A stretch of DNA of 64,000 nucleotides, taken from the NCBI RefSeq assembly GCF_003584565.2, contig NZ_CP031010.1:310001-374000 (forward strand). The letters are read 5' to 3'. Source of the DNA: Alteromonas sp. RKMC-009. GTDB taxonomy: Bacteria; Pseudomonadota; Gammaproteobacteria; Enterobacterales; Alteromonadaceae. The translations under genes and the position numbers were made by a program. The notes under the pieces are model-generated. The model ran no database searches. It was not told the DNA's origin and was given only the letters and a program-made list of their open reading frames with translations. Positions 7,883 through 15,577 of the stretch are shown piece after piece; within the stretch, counting starts at the first letter, position 1, and every line of letters begins with the position of its first letter.

Positions 7883-9475
7883 ATGTATGATGTAGCAATT
7901 ATTGGCTGCGGGCCGGTAGGGGCTCTTGCGGCCAATTTTCTGGGAAAACGGGGGCTTGATGTCGTCGTTCTGGAGAAAGAAGCGAACCCGTATCCGTTAC
8001 CCCGCGCCGTTCACCTCGACCATGAGATGGTGCGTTTATTCCAGTCTGTCGGCTTACACGACACCATTCTAAAAGATATGCGCGACACCGACGGTCATCT
8101 GCATATCGGCGCTGATCGCGGTGTCATCCGGTATATGGGCACAGTGGGCAAGCCCCGTCCTTACGGCTGGTCGAACGATTACTTCTTTTATCAGCCTGAG
8201 CTGGAAGATCACTTGCGAAATGCGCTGTCCCGTTTCAGCAACGTATCGCTGCGTCTGGGCACGGAATGTGTTTCGATCAGTCAGGAGACTGATACCGCCG
8301 GTAAACGCAGTGTAACGCTGGAAACCCGCACCGGCGATAAGGCGGAAACTGTTCAGGCCCGCTGGGTCATTGCCTGTGACGGTGCCCGCAGCGTGGTCAG
8401 GAAATCGCTGGGTATAAAGCTGGACGATTTGCAGTTTGAAGAGCCCTGGCTGGTGGTGGATGCCGAAGTAGAAGGGGAGATCCAGTTCCCGCCGCTGAGC
8501 GGTTTACCTGACGATGCCAATATTCAGCAGTTGTCAGTGATGATGTGTGATCCCGAACGTCCGGCGACTGTTGTGCCCGGCAGGGGTAACCACCGCCGCT
8601 GGGAATTAATGCTGCTGCCCGGTGAAGATGATCAGGCAATGATGCAGCCGGAAAAAGTCGCAGAGTTGCTTGCGCCTTATCTTAAAGGCGTTCCGCATAA
8701 CATTGTGCGGGCTGCGACCTACCGTTTCCACGGTCTCGTGGCGGAACAATGGAAATGCGGTAATGTCTTTTTAGCCGGTGATGCAGCCCATCAGACTCCG
8801 CCGTTTTTCGGACAAGGTATGTGTCATGGTTTCCGTGATGTCGCCAATCTGGCGTGGAAACTGGACCTGGTATCTAAAGGCCTGGCAAATGAATCCCTGC
8901 TTAAAACCTATCAGCCTGAGCGTGACCCCCATGTGCGGGCTGTTATCTCTGCCGCAGTCGGTGCAGGTCGTTATATCTGCATGCTGGACAGGGAAAAGGC
9001 CGCTCAGCGTGACATAGACATACGGGAAAAGGTGAAAAAAGGTGAGTTGCCTACGACGGCCGCCGACCTGATCCCGCCAGTTACAGATGGCATTATTGCA
9101 GCAGAGACTTCGCAGGCCGGCCGCCGCTTCATTCAGCCCCGTTTGAATATTAACGGCTCGGAACAATTGTTTGATGATTTAACCCATGGCGACTGGCGAC
9201 TACTGGTATCGGGACTGGATGTGGCGGGCAAAGCGTTAACTCAGGTTAAAAGTACCCTGCCGGACCTGAACATCGAAGTGGTCGACTTAAGCCAGTGGCG
9301 TGACCCGCAACTGACCGCCTGGTTTGAAGATGCCGGTGCGGGAGCGGTACTGCTGCGCCCTGACTACTACGTTTACGGTACAGCCAGTGAATGCTGTGCC
9401 TCACTTTTACAGCAGCTGAGAGACCAGCTTGACGGTGCTTGTGCTGCCACTCCACAACAGGAATCCATAGCATGA
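7883..9475 (+). CDS. FAD-dependent aromatic hydroxylase, MhpA-like
   Basis: A 530-residue class A flavoprotein monooxygenase that inserts one oxygen into a phenolic ring using NAD(P)H and O2. The N-terminus has the dinucleotide fold GCGPVG (8-13) and the acidic end of strand 2 (VLEKE). The mid-region DG motif is in ACDGARSVVRKSLG (about 162-175). The GD motif is AGDAAHQTPPFFGQGM, with Asp300 contacting the FAD ribityl. A thioredoxin-like C-terminal domain follows, as in MhpA (3-(3-hydroxyphenyl)propionate hydroxylase) and phenol hydroxylases. It ends in an ATGA overlap with the next gene. The following ring-cleaving dioxygenase suggests that it makes a catechol-type diol. The natural substrate is not certain, so no symbol is given. 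Confidence 0.9.
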   Translation: MYDVAIIGCGPVGALAANFLGKRGLDVVVLEKEANPYPLPRAVHLDHEMVRLFQSVGLHDTILKDMRDTDGHLHIGADRGVIRYMGTVGKPRPYGWSNDYFFYQPELEDHLRNALSRFSNVSLRLGTECVSISQETDTAGKRSVTLETRTGDKAETVQARWVIACDGARSVVRKSLGIKLDDLQFEEPWLVVDAEVEGEIQFPPLSGLPDDANIQQLSVMMCDPERPATVVPGRGNHRRWELMLLPGEDDQAMMQPEKVAELLAPYLKGVPHNIVRAATYRFHGLVAEQWKCGNVFLAGDAAHQTPPFFGQGMCHGFRDVANLAWKLDLVSKGLANESLLKTYQPERDPHVRAVISAAVGAGRYICMLDREKAAQRDIDIREKVKKGELPTTAADLIPPVTDGIIAAETSQAGRRFIQPRLNINGSEQLFDDLTHGDWRLLVSGLDVAGKALTQVKSTLPDLNIEVVDLSQWRDPQLTAWFEDAGAGAVLLRPDYYVYGTASECCASLLQQLRDQLDGACAATPQQESIA

Positions 9476-9903
9476 CATTAACATTAGCCCTCGCTGATAA
9501 GATCATTGATGGCACCCTGCGTTATGCCAGAGAAAATAACGTGAATCCGCTGGCGGTTGTTGTACTTGATGCCGGTGCGCATCCGGTCGCTTTCAAGCGG
9601 GAAGATAAGGCCAGCTTGTATCGCTTCGATATCGCCATGGCGAAAGCAAAAGGTGCTCTTGGCATGGGCTTCAATACCCGTGGCATTGCAGAGAAAGCGA
9701 AGAATAATCCGGTATTTTTTGCCAGTGTCACCGCCATCAGCGGGGTTGAGTTGGCGTTATCACCGGGCGGCAATCTGATTAAAGACAGTCAGGGCAACAT
9801 CCTTGGTGCTGTGGGAATAAGCGGTGACACCGGTGAAGTCGATGAGCACTGCGCCCTTGCCGGCATAGATGCCGTTACCGGAGAACTGGAGAGTAAAGCA
9901 TGA
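9472..9903 (+). CDS. GlcG/HbpS-like protein
   Basis: A 143-residue protein of the GlcG/HbpS family (also called DUF336), with the typical DAGAHPVAFKRED, FDIAMAKAKGAL and spacing to GAVGISGDTGEVDE at the C-terminus. Family members include the haem-binding HbpS and proteins of unknown role encoded inside catabolic operons. The ATG at 9472 overlaps the hydroxylase stop (ATGA), and the gene's own stop overlaps the dioxygenase start in the same way. It is therefore tightly coupled between the hydroxylase and the dioxygenase. A role in protecting or loading cofactors, or in handling an intermediate, is a guess. An in-frame ATG at 9439 lies inside the hydroxylase gene and has no ribosome site. Confidence 0.88.
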   Translation: MTLTLALADKIIDGTLRYARENNVNPLAVVVLDAGAHPVAFKREDKASLYRFDIAMAKAKGALGMGFNTRGIAEKAKNNPVFFASVTAISGVELALSPGGNLIKDSQGNILGAVGISGDTGEVDEHCALAGIDAVTGELESKA

Positions 9904-10787
9904 AACTACGCAGTATAGAAATGGTGCTGCCGGAAGCAGATAAAGCCGCAGATTTCCTTGTGAATGTGTGGGGCACCAGACTTGCGGCTGTGCAAAACAA
10001 CACACATTACATTCGCGGCTCCGGCACATTCCCTTATCTGGTTGCGCTGGAAGAAGGCGACAGCAAGTATGTACGCAGCGTTACCTTTGTGTGTGACAAC
10101 AATGAACTGACTGCCCTGAAAGAACGTGTCGCTCAGTCCGGCTTCCCTTGCCGGCCTGAAGCGTGCACTGACCTGGGCGGTGGTGAAGGCATTGTTGTTG
10201 AATTGCCGGAAGGTGAATTATTGCGTTTTCTGGTGAATGCAGAAGAAGTCGATGCGCTGGACGATGACGATTTGCCGGTAAAACTGACGCATGTGGTATT
10301 CAATGCCACCGATGCAGAACGCACGGCTGATATTGTGGAAAAAGTGCTTAATTTCCGCGTGTCAGACCGCACCAAAGGCATGGTATTCGTACGCTGCAAC
10401 GACTCCCACCACAGCACGGCTTTTGCCCGCGCAGGGTTCAGCTCTCTGAATCACATTGCCTTTGAGATGCAGGATATGGACGCGGTGATGCGCGGTGTCG
10501 GCCGGTTGCGTGACGATAAACGCACTCCTGCCTGGGGCCCCGGCCGTCACGGACCGGGTGACAACGTGTTTGCCTATTACATCGCGCCTTTCGGTGCGGT
10601 AGTAGAGTTTTCTACCGCCGTTGAGAAAGTGCCGGAAGATTACAAAGTGGGTGCGCCGGAAGACTGGACGTGGCCGGAAAACCGCATCGATCAATGGGGC
10701 ATGTCTGACAAAGATTTCGCCGGGCTGAAAGTCGCTGAAGAAACCTTCCGCTTTCACCGCACATGGCAACCCGCGCCGCTGAATTAA
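9900..10787 (+). CDS. VOC-family extradiol ring-cleavage dioxygenase
   Basis: A 295-residue type I extradiol dioxygenase built from paired vicinal-oxygen-chelate modules. It should cleave a catechol-type ring next to the hydroxyls with Fe(II) and O2. The metal triad is visible: His131 (LTHVVF), His185 (LNHIAFE) and Glu236 (VVEFST). The GPGRHGPGDNVFAYY segment places His217 where the acid-base His of the family lies. The N-terminal module (1-115) lacks metal ligands, as usual. The start overlaps the previous stop by ATGA. Together with the upstream hydroxylase this gives a hydroxylate-then-cleave sequence. The substrate may be a dihydroxyphenyl compound or a larger bicyclic; the sequence alone does not decide. 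Confidence 0.88.
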   Translation: MKLRSIEMVLPEADKAADFLVNVWGTRLAAVQNNTHYIRGSGTFPYLVALEEGDSKYVRSVTFVCDNNELTALKERVAQSGFPCRPEACTDLGGGEGIVVELPEGELLRFLVNAEEVDALDDDDLPVKLTHVVFNATDAERTADIVEKVLNFRVSDRTKGMVFVRCNDSHHSTAFARAGFSSLNHIAFEMQDMDAVMRGVGRLRDDKRTPAWGPGRHGPGDNVFAYYIAPFGAVVEFSTAVEKVPEDYKVGAPEDWTWPENRIDQWGMSDKDFAGLKVAEETFRFHRTWQPAPLN

Positions 10788-10807
10788 CCGACTCAGGAAT
10801 ATATTTT

Positions 10808-11632
10808 ATGAAATACGTAAGCTTTACTACCGCCAGTGGCCAACAGGGCTTTGGCCGTCTTGACGGTGATGTGATCACCGATTTATCTGCACAGGCAGCT
10901 GATTTAAAAACGGCCATTACTGAAGACACCCTGTCATCGCTGAACAGCGAAACGACGCTCAGCCTGGCTGATGTCACATTAGGTCCGGTTGTGCCGAATC
11001 CTGATAAAGTATTCTGTGTGGGGCATAACTACGAGACTCACAGACAGGAAACAGGCCGCGCTGCCACTGATCATCCGTCAATTTTCGTGCGCTTTGCAGA
11101 TTCCCTGTCTGGTCACAATCAGCCCATCGTGATGCCAAAGGTGTCAACGCAGCTGGATTTCGAAGGTGAACTGGCTGTGATCATCGGCAAAGGTGGCCGT
11201 TATATTTCTGAGCAGGATGCCATGTCTCATGTTGCCGGCTATGCCTGTTTCAATGATGCGTCTGTACGTGACTGGCAGTGGCACACCCGCCAGTTTACAC
11301 CGGGCAAAAATTTCCCGACTACCGGCCCGTTCGGTCCTTACATGGTAACGCCGGACGAAGCCGGTGACCTTTCTGAGGTGCAGGTCACTACGCGCCTGAA
11401 CGACGACATCGTGCAACAACAGCCCATCGGCGATATGATTTTCCCAATCGCAACGGTGATTGCGTATATTTCCAGCTTCACACCGCTGAAACCGGGTGAC
11501 GTGATTGCCAGCGGCACACCGGGCGGTGTTGGCGCGAAACGCAATCCGCCACTGTGGATGAAGCCGGGCGATACGGTGTCGGTGGAAATTGGTCCTATGG
11601 GCAAGCTGGTGAATACCATCACCGCTGAGTAG
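10808..11632 (+). CDS. fumarylacetoacetate hydrolase family enzyme
   Basis: A 274-residue FAH-superfamily hydrolase, isomerase or decarboxylase. The C-terminal catalytic fold begins at VFCVGHNYETH (about 69-79). The divalent-metal ligands are Glu119 and Glu121 in DFEGELAVIIG and Asp150 in FNDASVRDWQ, followed by TPGKNFPTTGPFGP and ASGTPGGVG, all typical. The start is the ATG at 10808 with CAGGAAT upstream; an in-frame ATG at 10763 lies inside the dioxygenase. In this operon it probably acts on the ring-cleavage product, by C-C hydrolysis or isomerisation, as HpcE-type and fumarylpyruvate hydrolases do. The operon has no MhpD-type hydratase or MhpE-type aldolase, so this enzyme may do the carbon-carbon cleavage itself. 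Confidence 0.88.
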   Translation: MKYVSFTTASGQQGFGRLDGDVITDLSAQAADLKTAITEDTLSSLNSETTLSLADVTLGPVVPNPDKVFCVGHNYETHRQETGRAATDHPSIFVRFADSLSGHNQPIVMPKVSTQLDFEGELAVIIGKGGRYISEQDAMSHVAGYACFNDASVRDWQWHTRQFTPGKNFPTTGPFGPYMVTPDEAGDLSEVQVTTRLNDDIVQQQPIGDMIFPIATVIAYISSFTPLKPGDVIASGTPGGVGAKRNPPLWMKPGDTVSVEIGPMGKLVNTITAE

Positions 11633-11661
11633 TTGTTAAGCATCAGGCAGGAAAATAAACC

Positions 11662-12519
11662 ATGGAAAACACCGCGGTAAGTGAACAAATCCGCCGTCTG
11701 GGTCGTGAACTCGGCCCGCCCGTGATGGAAGGTCTGTTGGCCATTCTGGGTGACGAGCAACGTCAGCTGGTGGCAAAACAGCCCGCCAGTGCCGTTGATG
11801 TGGCATATGGCGACCACGAGCGTCATGTGCTGGATATTTATGGCGCAGGCAGTCAAAACGGTGTGTCAAAGCCGGTATTCGTTTTTGTTCACGGTGGCGG
11901 TTTTCTGAAAGGCGATAAGGGCGATGGCGAGCGCTGGTATAACGCCTGCGTGGGCCGTATGGCAGCAGAACAGGGCTGGCTGGGTGTCGTAATCAATTAT
12001 CGCCTGGCTCCTGATTTTGCCTGGCCTGCCGGTGGCGAAGATGTTACCCGCGTGGTCAGCTGGCTTAAGTCCAATGTGGCTCAGTATGGCGGTGATGCTG
12101 ATAACATCATCCTGTGCGGTACATCCGCCGGCGCATGCCATGTAGCGACTTATCTGCAACTGAACTCGGGTAAAGCAGACATCACCGGTGCGGTGTTATT
12201 GTCCGGTTTGTACGGCATAACTCCGCTGGATGACCGTGACACTCTGTACTATGGTGATGCCGCAGATTACGGAACGCGTAAACCTTTGCCAGCATTAATT
12301 AAAACTTCTGTACCCCTGTTTATTGCCTGTACAGAGCTCGACCCCGAACGCTTCCAGAAGGAGTGCATCGGTTTATTACAAGAGCGATTGCAGGCAAATC
12401 ATATCCTCGACAGAAGCATGCTCCTGTCCGGACATAATCACTATTCAGTGGCCGGCCATCTGGGTACATCCGATACCCGTTTACGGGATGAAATCAGTTC
12501 GTTTGTCAGAAGCCTGTAA
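11662..12519 (+). CDS. alpha/beta hydrolase, HSL/esterase-like
   Basis: A 285-residue alpha/beta hydrolase of the hormone-sensitive-lipase type. The oxyanion motif HGGG is at 77-80, and nucleophile Ser155 is in GTSAG. The acid is probably the Asp in CTELDPERF (about 223), and the base is a His in LSGHNHYS (about 254-256). It has no signal peptide, so it is cytoplasmic. It is the last gene of the aromatic operon, 29 bases after the FAH gene. It may open an ester or lactone, or cleave a ring-fission product. HSL-type enzymes are more often esterases than C-C hydrolases, so an ester substrate upstream of the hydroxylase is also plausible. Confidence 0.85.
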   Translation: MENTAVSEQIRRLGRELGPPVMEGLLAILGDEQRQLVAKQPASAVDVAYGDHERHVLDIYGAGSQNGVSKPVFVFVHGGGFLKGDKGDGERWYNACVGRMAAEQGWLGVVINYRLAPDFAWPAGGEDVTRVVSWLKSNVAQYGGDADNIILCGTSAGACHVATYLQLNSGKADITGAVLLSGLYGITPLDDRDTLYYGDAADYGTRKPLPALIKTSVPLFIACTELDPERFQKECIGLLQERLQANHILDRSMLLSGHNHYSVAGHLGTSDTRLRDEISSFVRSL

Positions 12520-12529
12520 AGCCGGAACT

Positions 12530-13615
12530 TTAGTGCTTTATAGGTTTACCCGTGGCGGGAAGCATAAGTGAGAAAATGCTGCCGCCACTTAAATTTCTAC
12601 GATAGCTTACGTGACCTCCGTGTGCATGAACGATGGCTGCAACCACAGCAAGCCCGAGGCCACTGCCGTTATGGCGTTTATTCACAGATGCCTTTCTGAA
12701 CGCAGAAAATATGGTTAATTCTTCACCTTCAGGAATACCCGGGCCTGCATCCTCAATCTCAATGGTGACAAAATCACCCGCTTTATCGGTTCGTATGTTA
12801 ATAGGGCCGGAGTTGGCGTGCTTAGTGATATTGTCGAAGAGGGCCAACATCGCTTGTTGAAACCGTTGCGGGTCGCACCAGGCAAATCTGTGATTATATG
12901 TCGCTGAAACTGTATGGCCTGATACCAAAAACTGTGGTTGGCAAAGTGCGACCAAATGCGCCAGTTCGTTCGCGATATCTGTGCTTTCAGGCGTAATAGC
13001 CAGGTGTTCGTGTTCAGAAAGACTGACAACACGCAAATCTTCGATAATTCTACTCAGGCGGGTAACCTGATTCAGCAAGTTGTCGAACTGGGCTTTATCC
13101 GGCTCAAATATGCCGTCGGCCAGCCCCTGAATACGCCCCTGAAGAATGGTCACCGGGGTTCTCAGTTCATGCGCAATTGCTGCATTCCAGAAATGTTGCT
13201 CGTCGGCTGCGGTTTTGAGCTTATCCACTAACCCGTTGAAATTGTCTACCAGCAGTGAAGTTTCCTTCATGCACCTGTCATCTAACTCGATTTTTGATGA
13301 AAGGTCCCCTTCCGCGACAGATTTAATAGATATTAATAATGAATTTAGCGGACCAAGAATTTCTTTTGACAGGTGATAGGCGAAGAATGCCGCCATAGAA
13401 ACCCCAACGGAAGTGATTACCATCATCCAGATCACTTCTGGTAGTGTCGGAATTAAAGACATCTCCTGTGGTAAATACTCAGGCCAATATTTGTCCAGTA
13501 AGTAGAAAAAGACATAGGAGGTCGCAAACATAATAAGCGACACACCAATCGCAATGGTCACCATAGACAACGCAATTTGCTTACCTAAACCAACGAGTTT
13601 TACTTTTTGTCGCAT
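12530..13615 (-). CDS. sensor histidine kinase, AdeS-like
   Basis: A 361-residue membrane sensor kinase. It has two transmembrane segments (about 13-40 and 61-82) flanking a very short periplasmic loop, a HAMP domain (about 85-137), HisKA with His149 in WNAAIAHELRTP, and HATPase with the DAGPGIP and GSGLGLAVV boxes. The stretch after the histidine (TILQGRIQGLADGIFEP) is strikingly like AdeS of Acinetobacter, which controls the AdeABC pump. It overlaps the response regulator by 16 bases and is divergent from an AdeAB-like pump, the same arrangement as adeRS/adeABC. The short periplasmic loop suggests it senses a membrane or cytoplasmic signal. Confidence 0.9.
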   Translation of the reverse strand: MRQKVKLVGLGKQIALSMVTIAIGVSLIMFATSYVFFYLLDKYWPEYLPQEMSLIPTLPEVIWMMVITSVGVSMAAFFAYHLSKEILGPLNSLLISIKSVAEGDLSSKIELDDRCMKETSLLVDNFNGLVDKLKTAADEQHFWNAAIAHELRTPVTILQGRIQGLADGIFEPDKAQFDNLLNQVTRLSRIIEDLRVVSLSEHEHLAITPESTDIANELAHLVALCQPQFLVSGHTVSATYNHRFAWCDPQRFQQAMLALFDNITKHANSGPINIRTDKAGDFVTIEIEDAGPGIPEGEELTIFSAFRKASVNKRHNGSGLGLAVVAAIVHAHGGHVSYRRNLSGGSIFSLMLPATGKPIKH

Positions 13616-14313
13616 AGCTTATATCCCACGCCTCTCACGCCAACCATAAACCCTTCTACACCGCATTTCTCAAGCTTTTTCCGAAGCTTACTGATATGGC
13701 TGTCAACGGTTCGCTCCAGAGTTTCATTTTCGGGCAAACACTGTTCCAGCAAAGTGGACCGGGTGAATACCTTTGAAGGTTTCCGGGCCATTTCCAGCAA
13801 TATTCTGAATTCGGTTAACGTAGGTTGAAGTAACCCCTCATAAGTAAGGGTTTTAACTTTCACGGTAAAATCGTCTGTATTGATTTCCAGAGGAGGAATA
13901 CTGATAACCGTGGAAGTAGCAACGTCAGCCACAGTCATTGTGCGGCGTAATACAGCACTCACCCTGGCGACAACCTCGGCAGGATTGAAAGGTTTTACGA
14001 TGTAATCATCAGCGCCAATCCGTAGCCCTGTTAGCTTATCGATATCCTGATCCATGGCAGTTAACATGATTACCGGCGTTTGATAGTTTGCCCTGATTTC
14101 AGAAAGTACCTGCCAGCCATCTTTTTCCGGCATCTGAATATCCAGCAATACCAGGTCTGGCTTACCGGACGCGTGGAGTGACAATGCGGTAACACCATCG
14201 GGTGCAGAGATAACATCATAACCTGACTTATTCAGATAGGCTGCAAGAATACTGACGATCTCAGGTTCATCGTCCACCACCAAAATTCGGGATTTAACGG
14301 CTTTTTCTGACAT
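13600..14313 (-). CDS. OmpR-family response regulator, AdeR-like
   Basis: A 237-residue response regulator. Its receiver domain has the acidic pair in VVDDEPE, phospho-acceptor Asp58 in LLDIQMPEKDG and Lys in IVKPFNPAE. The C-terminal winged helix is of the OmpR/PhoB type (ERTVDSHISKLRKKLE recognition region). The ATG at 14313 gives the normal N-terminus; an in-frame ATG 42 bases upstream would add an unrelated extension across the putative operator. It is co-transcribed with the AdeS-like kinase and divergent from the efflux genes it most probably controls. Confidence 0.9.
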   Translation of the reverse strand: MSEKAVKSRILVVDDEPEIVSILAAYLNKSGYDVISAPDGVTALSLHASGKPDLVLLDIQMPEKDGWQVLSEIRANYQTPVIMLTAMDQDIDKLTGLRIGADDYIVKPFNPAEVVARVSAVLRRTMTVADVATSTVISIPPLEINTDDFTVKVKTLTYEGLLQPTLTEFRILLEMARKPSKVFTRSTLLEQCLPENETLERTVDSHISKLRKKLEKCGVEGFMVGVRGVGYKLCDKK

Positions 14314-14325
14314 TAATTCAGGCTC

Positions 14326-14343
14326 TCCACACAATATCCACAC
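14326..14343. promoter_or_regulatory. TCCACAC direct repeat, candidate AdeR-type operator
   Basis: TCCACAC occurs at 14326-14332 and again at 14337-14343, exactly 11 bases apart, which is one helical turn. It lies in the 106-bp gap between the response regulator and the divergent pump operon. An OmpR-type dimer binds such head-to-tail repeats. From memory, AdeR of Acinetobacter also recognises a GTGTGGA-type direct repeat in the same intergenic position. Confidence 0.6.
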
Positions 14344-14419
14344 TTCGTCAATCAATGCGCAACGGCAATGCCGGATACTACAGACTGTTTATTGTTTTTA
14401 GAACTGAAAGCCTTACCGA

Positions 14420-15577
14420 ATGAAAAGAGAATTTACTTCAATAGCGTTACTCTGCCTGCTTGCTCTGGCAGGGTGTAGTGAACCATCGTCAGAAAAATAT
14501 CAGCCCCGAATGGCCGTCAACGTAGCCGCGGTGAAGGTTTCGGCGCAGCCTTTTACTGTTTTCTATGATTTGCCTGCCCGGGTAGTTGCGCTTAGAACCG
14601 CTGAAATAAGACCTCAGGTGAGTGGCATTATTACCGGGCGTCTCTTTGAGCAGGGGACCACCGTGGAAAAAGGTCAGCCGCTGTTTCAAATCGAAGCGGC
14701 CCCCTTCAGAGCTGAAGTTAACACCGCAAAAGCAGCACTGGCACGAAGTGAGGCCGCACTTGCCCTGGCAGAAAATCAGTTGAAGCGTCTTAATGAGCTT
14801 AAACAGTCAGGTTCAGTGAGTGTGCAATCGGTTGACGAGGCATTCTATCAGCGGGATCAACTTAAGGCGGAAGTACAACAGGCTCAGGCAACACTGGAGA
14901 GGCGTCAGTTGGACTTGGATTTTACCGTAATTAAAGCACCTATCGCGGGTCGCGTAGATGAAGAGCTTGTCTCAGTGGGCGGACTGGTTACAGCACTGGG
15001 TACCACACCGCTGGCAATCATCAGGCAGGTCGATGATGTGTATGTTGATGTTCGCCAGAAAGCTTCTCTGCTGAGCGAAATGAGAACAGCGATTAATCAA
15101 CTTAAGAAAACGCAAAACTCACCGGCTTCTATCAGTATTTCGGACAGTAACGGCAACCTGCTTTCTGAAAACGGCAGCCTGCTGTTTACCAGTATGAAAG
15201 TGAATGAGAACAGCGGCGATTTGCTCATTCGGTTACAGGCTGACAATGCGGATCAGACATTGATTCCGGGTATGTTCGTACGTGCCAGCATTCCTTCTCA
15301 ATATTACGAGAATGCGCTGCTAATCCCACAGCAAGCGGTAGTAAGAAGTATGGGGAACACCCAAATCTGGATGGTGGATGCTGACGGGCAAGCCAGCTTA
15401 CAAACCGTGGATTTAGGAAGCCTGAAAGACGGGCACTATCTGGTACATTCCGGATTGAAACCGGGTGACGAAATCGTTGTTTCCGGTGGCGATAAACTGC
15501 AGGAAGGCATGAGCGTATCGGTGAGTCCTGCTGAAGACACATCGCTTGTTAGCCGGGTTAAGCAGGGTAAACAGTAA
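14420..15577 (+). CDS. RND efflux periplasmic adaptor lipoprotein, AdeA/AcrA-like
   Basis: A 385-residue membrane fusion protein that links an RND pump to an outer-membrane channel. A lipoprotein signal is present: LLALAGC, with lipidated Cys19. Lipoyl half-motifs lie at about 60-95 and 165-195 (FTVIKAPIAGRVDE) around a coiled-coil hairpin (about 95-160), followed by the beta-barrel and membrane-proximal domains. The stop overlaps the pump start by one base. It is divergent from the AdeRS-like genes. No TolC/OprM-type channel gene follows, so the channel must be shared from elsewhere. Confidence 0.92.
   Translation: MKREFTSIALLCLLALAGCSEPSSEKYQPRMAVNVAAVKVSAQPFTVFYDLPARVVALRTAEIRPQVSGIITGRLFEQGTTVEKGQPLFQIEAAPFRAEVNTAKAALARSEAALALAENQLKRLNELKQSGSVSVQSVDEAFYQRDQLKAEVQQAQATLERRQLDLDFTVIKAPIAGRVDEELVSVGGLVTALGTTPLAIIRQVDDVYVDVRQKASLLSEMRTAINQLKKTQNSPASISISDSNGNLLSENGSLLFTSMKVNENSGDLLIRLQADNADQTLIPGMFVRASIPSQYYENALLIPQQAVVRSMGNTQIWMVDADGQASLQTVDLGSLKDGHYLVHSGLKPGDEIVVSGGDKLQEGMSVSVSPAEDTSLVSRVKQGKQ

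Noticed and set aside
10763..10807. Upstream in-frame start of the FAH-family gene
   Set aside because: It lies inside the preceding dioxygenase gene, lacks a ribosome site and would add a non-homologous extension. The ATG at 10808 is better.
14314..14355. N-terminal extension of the AdeR-like regulator
   Set aside because: It would translate the TCCACAC repeat and precede the normal receiver start. The ATG at 14313 gives the usual length.
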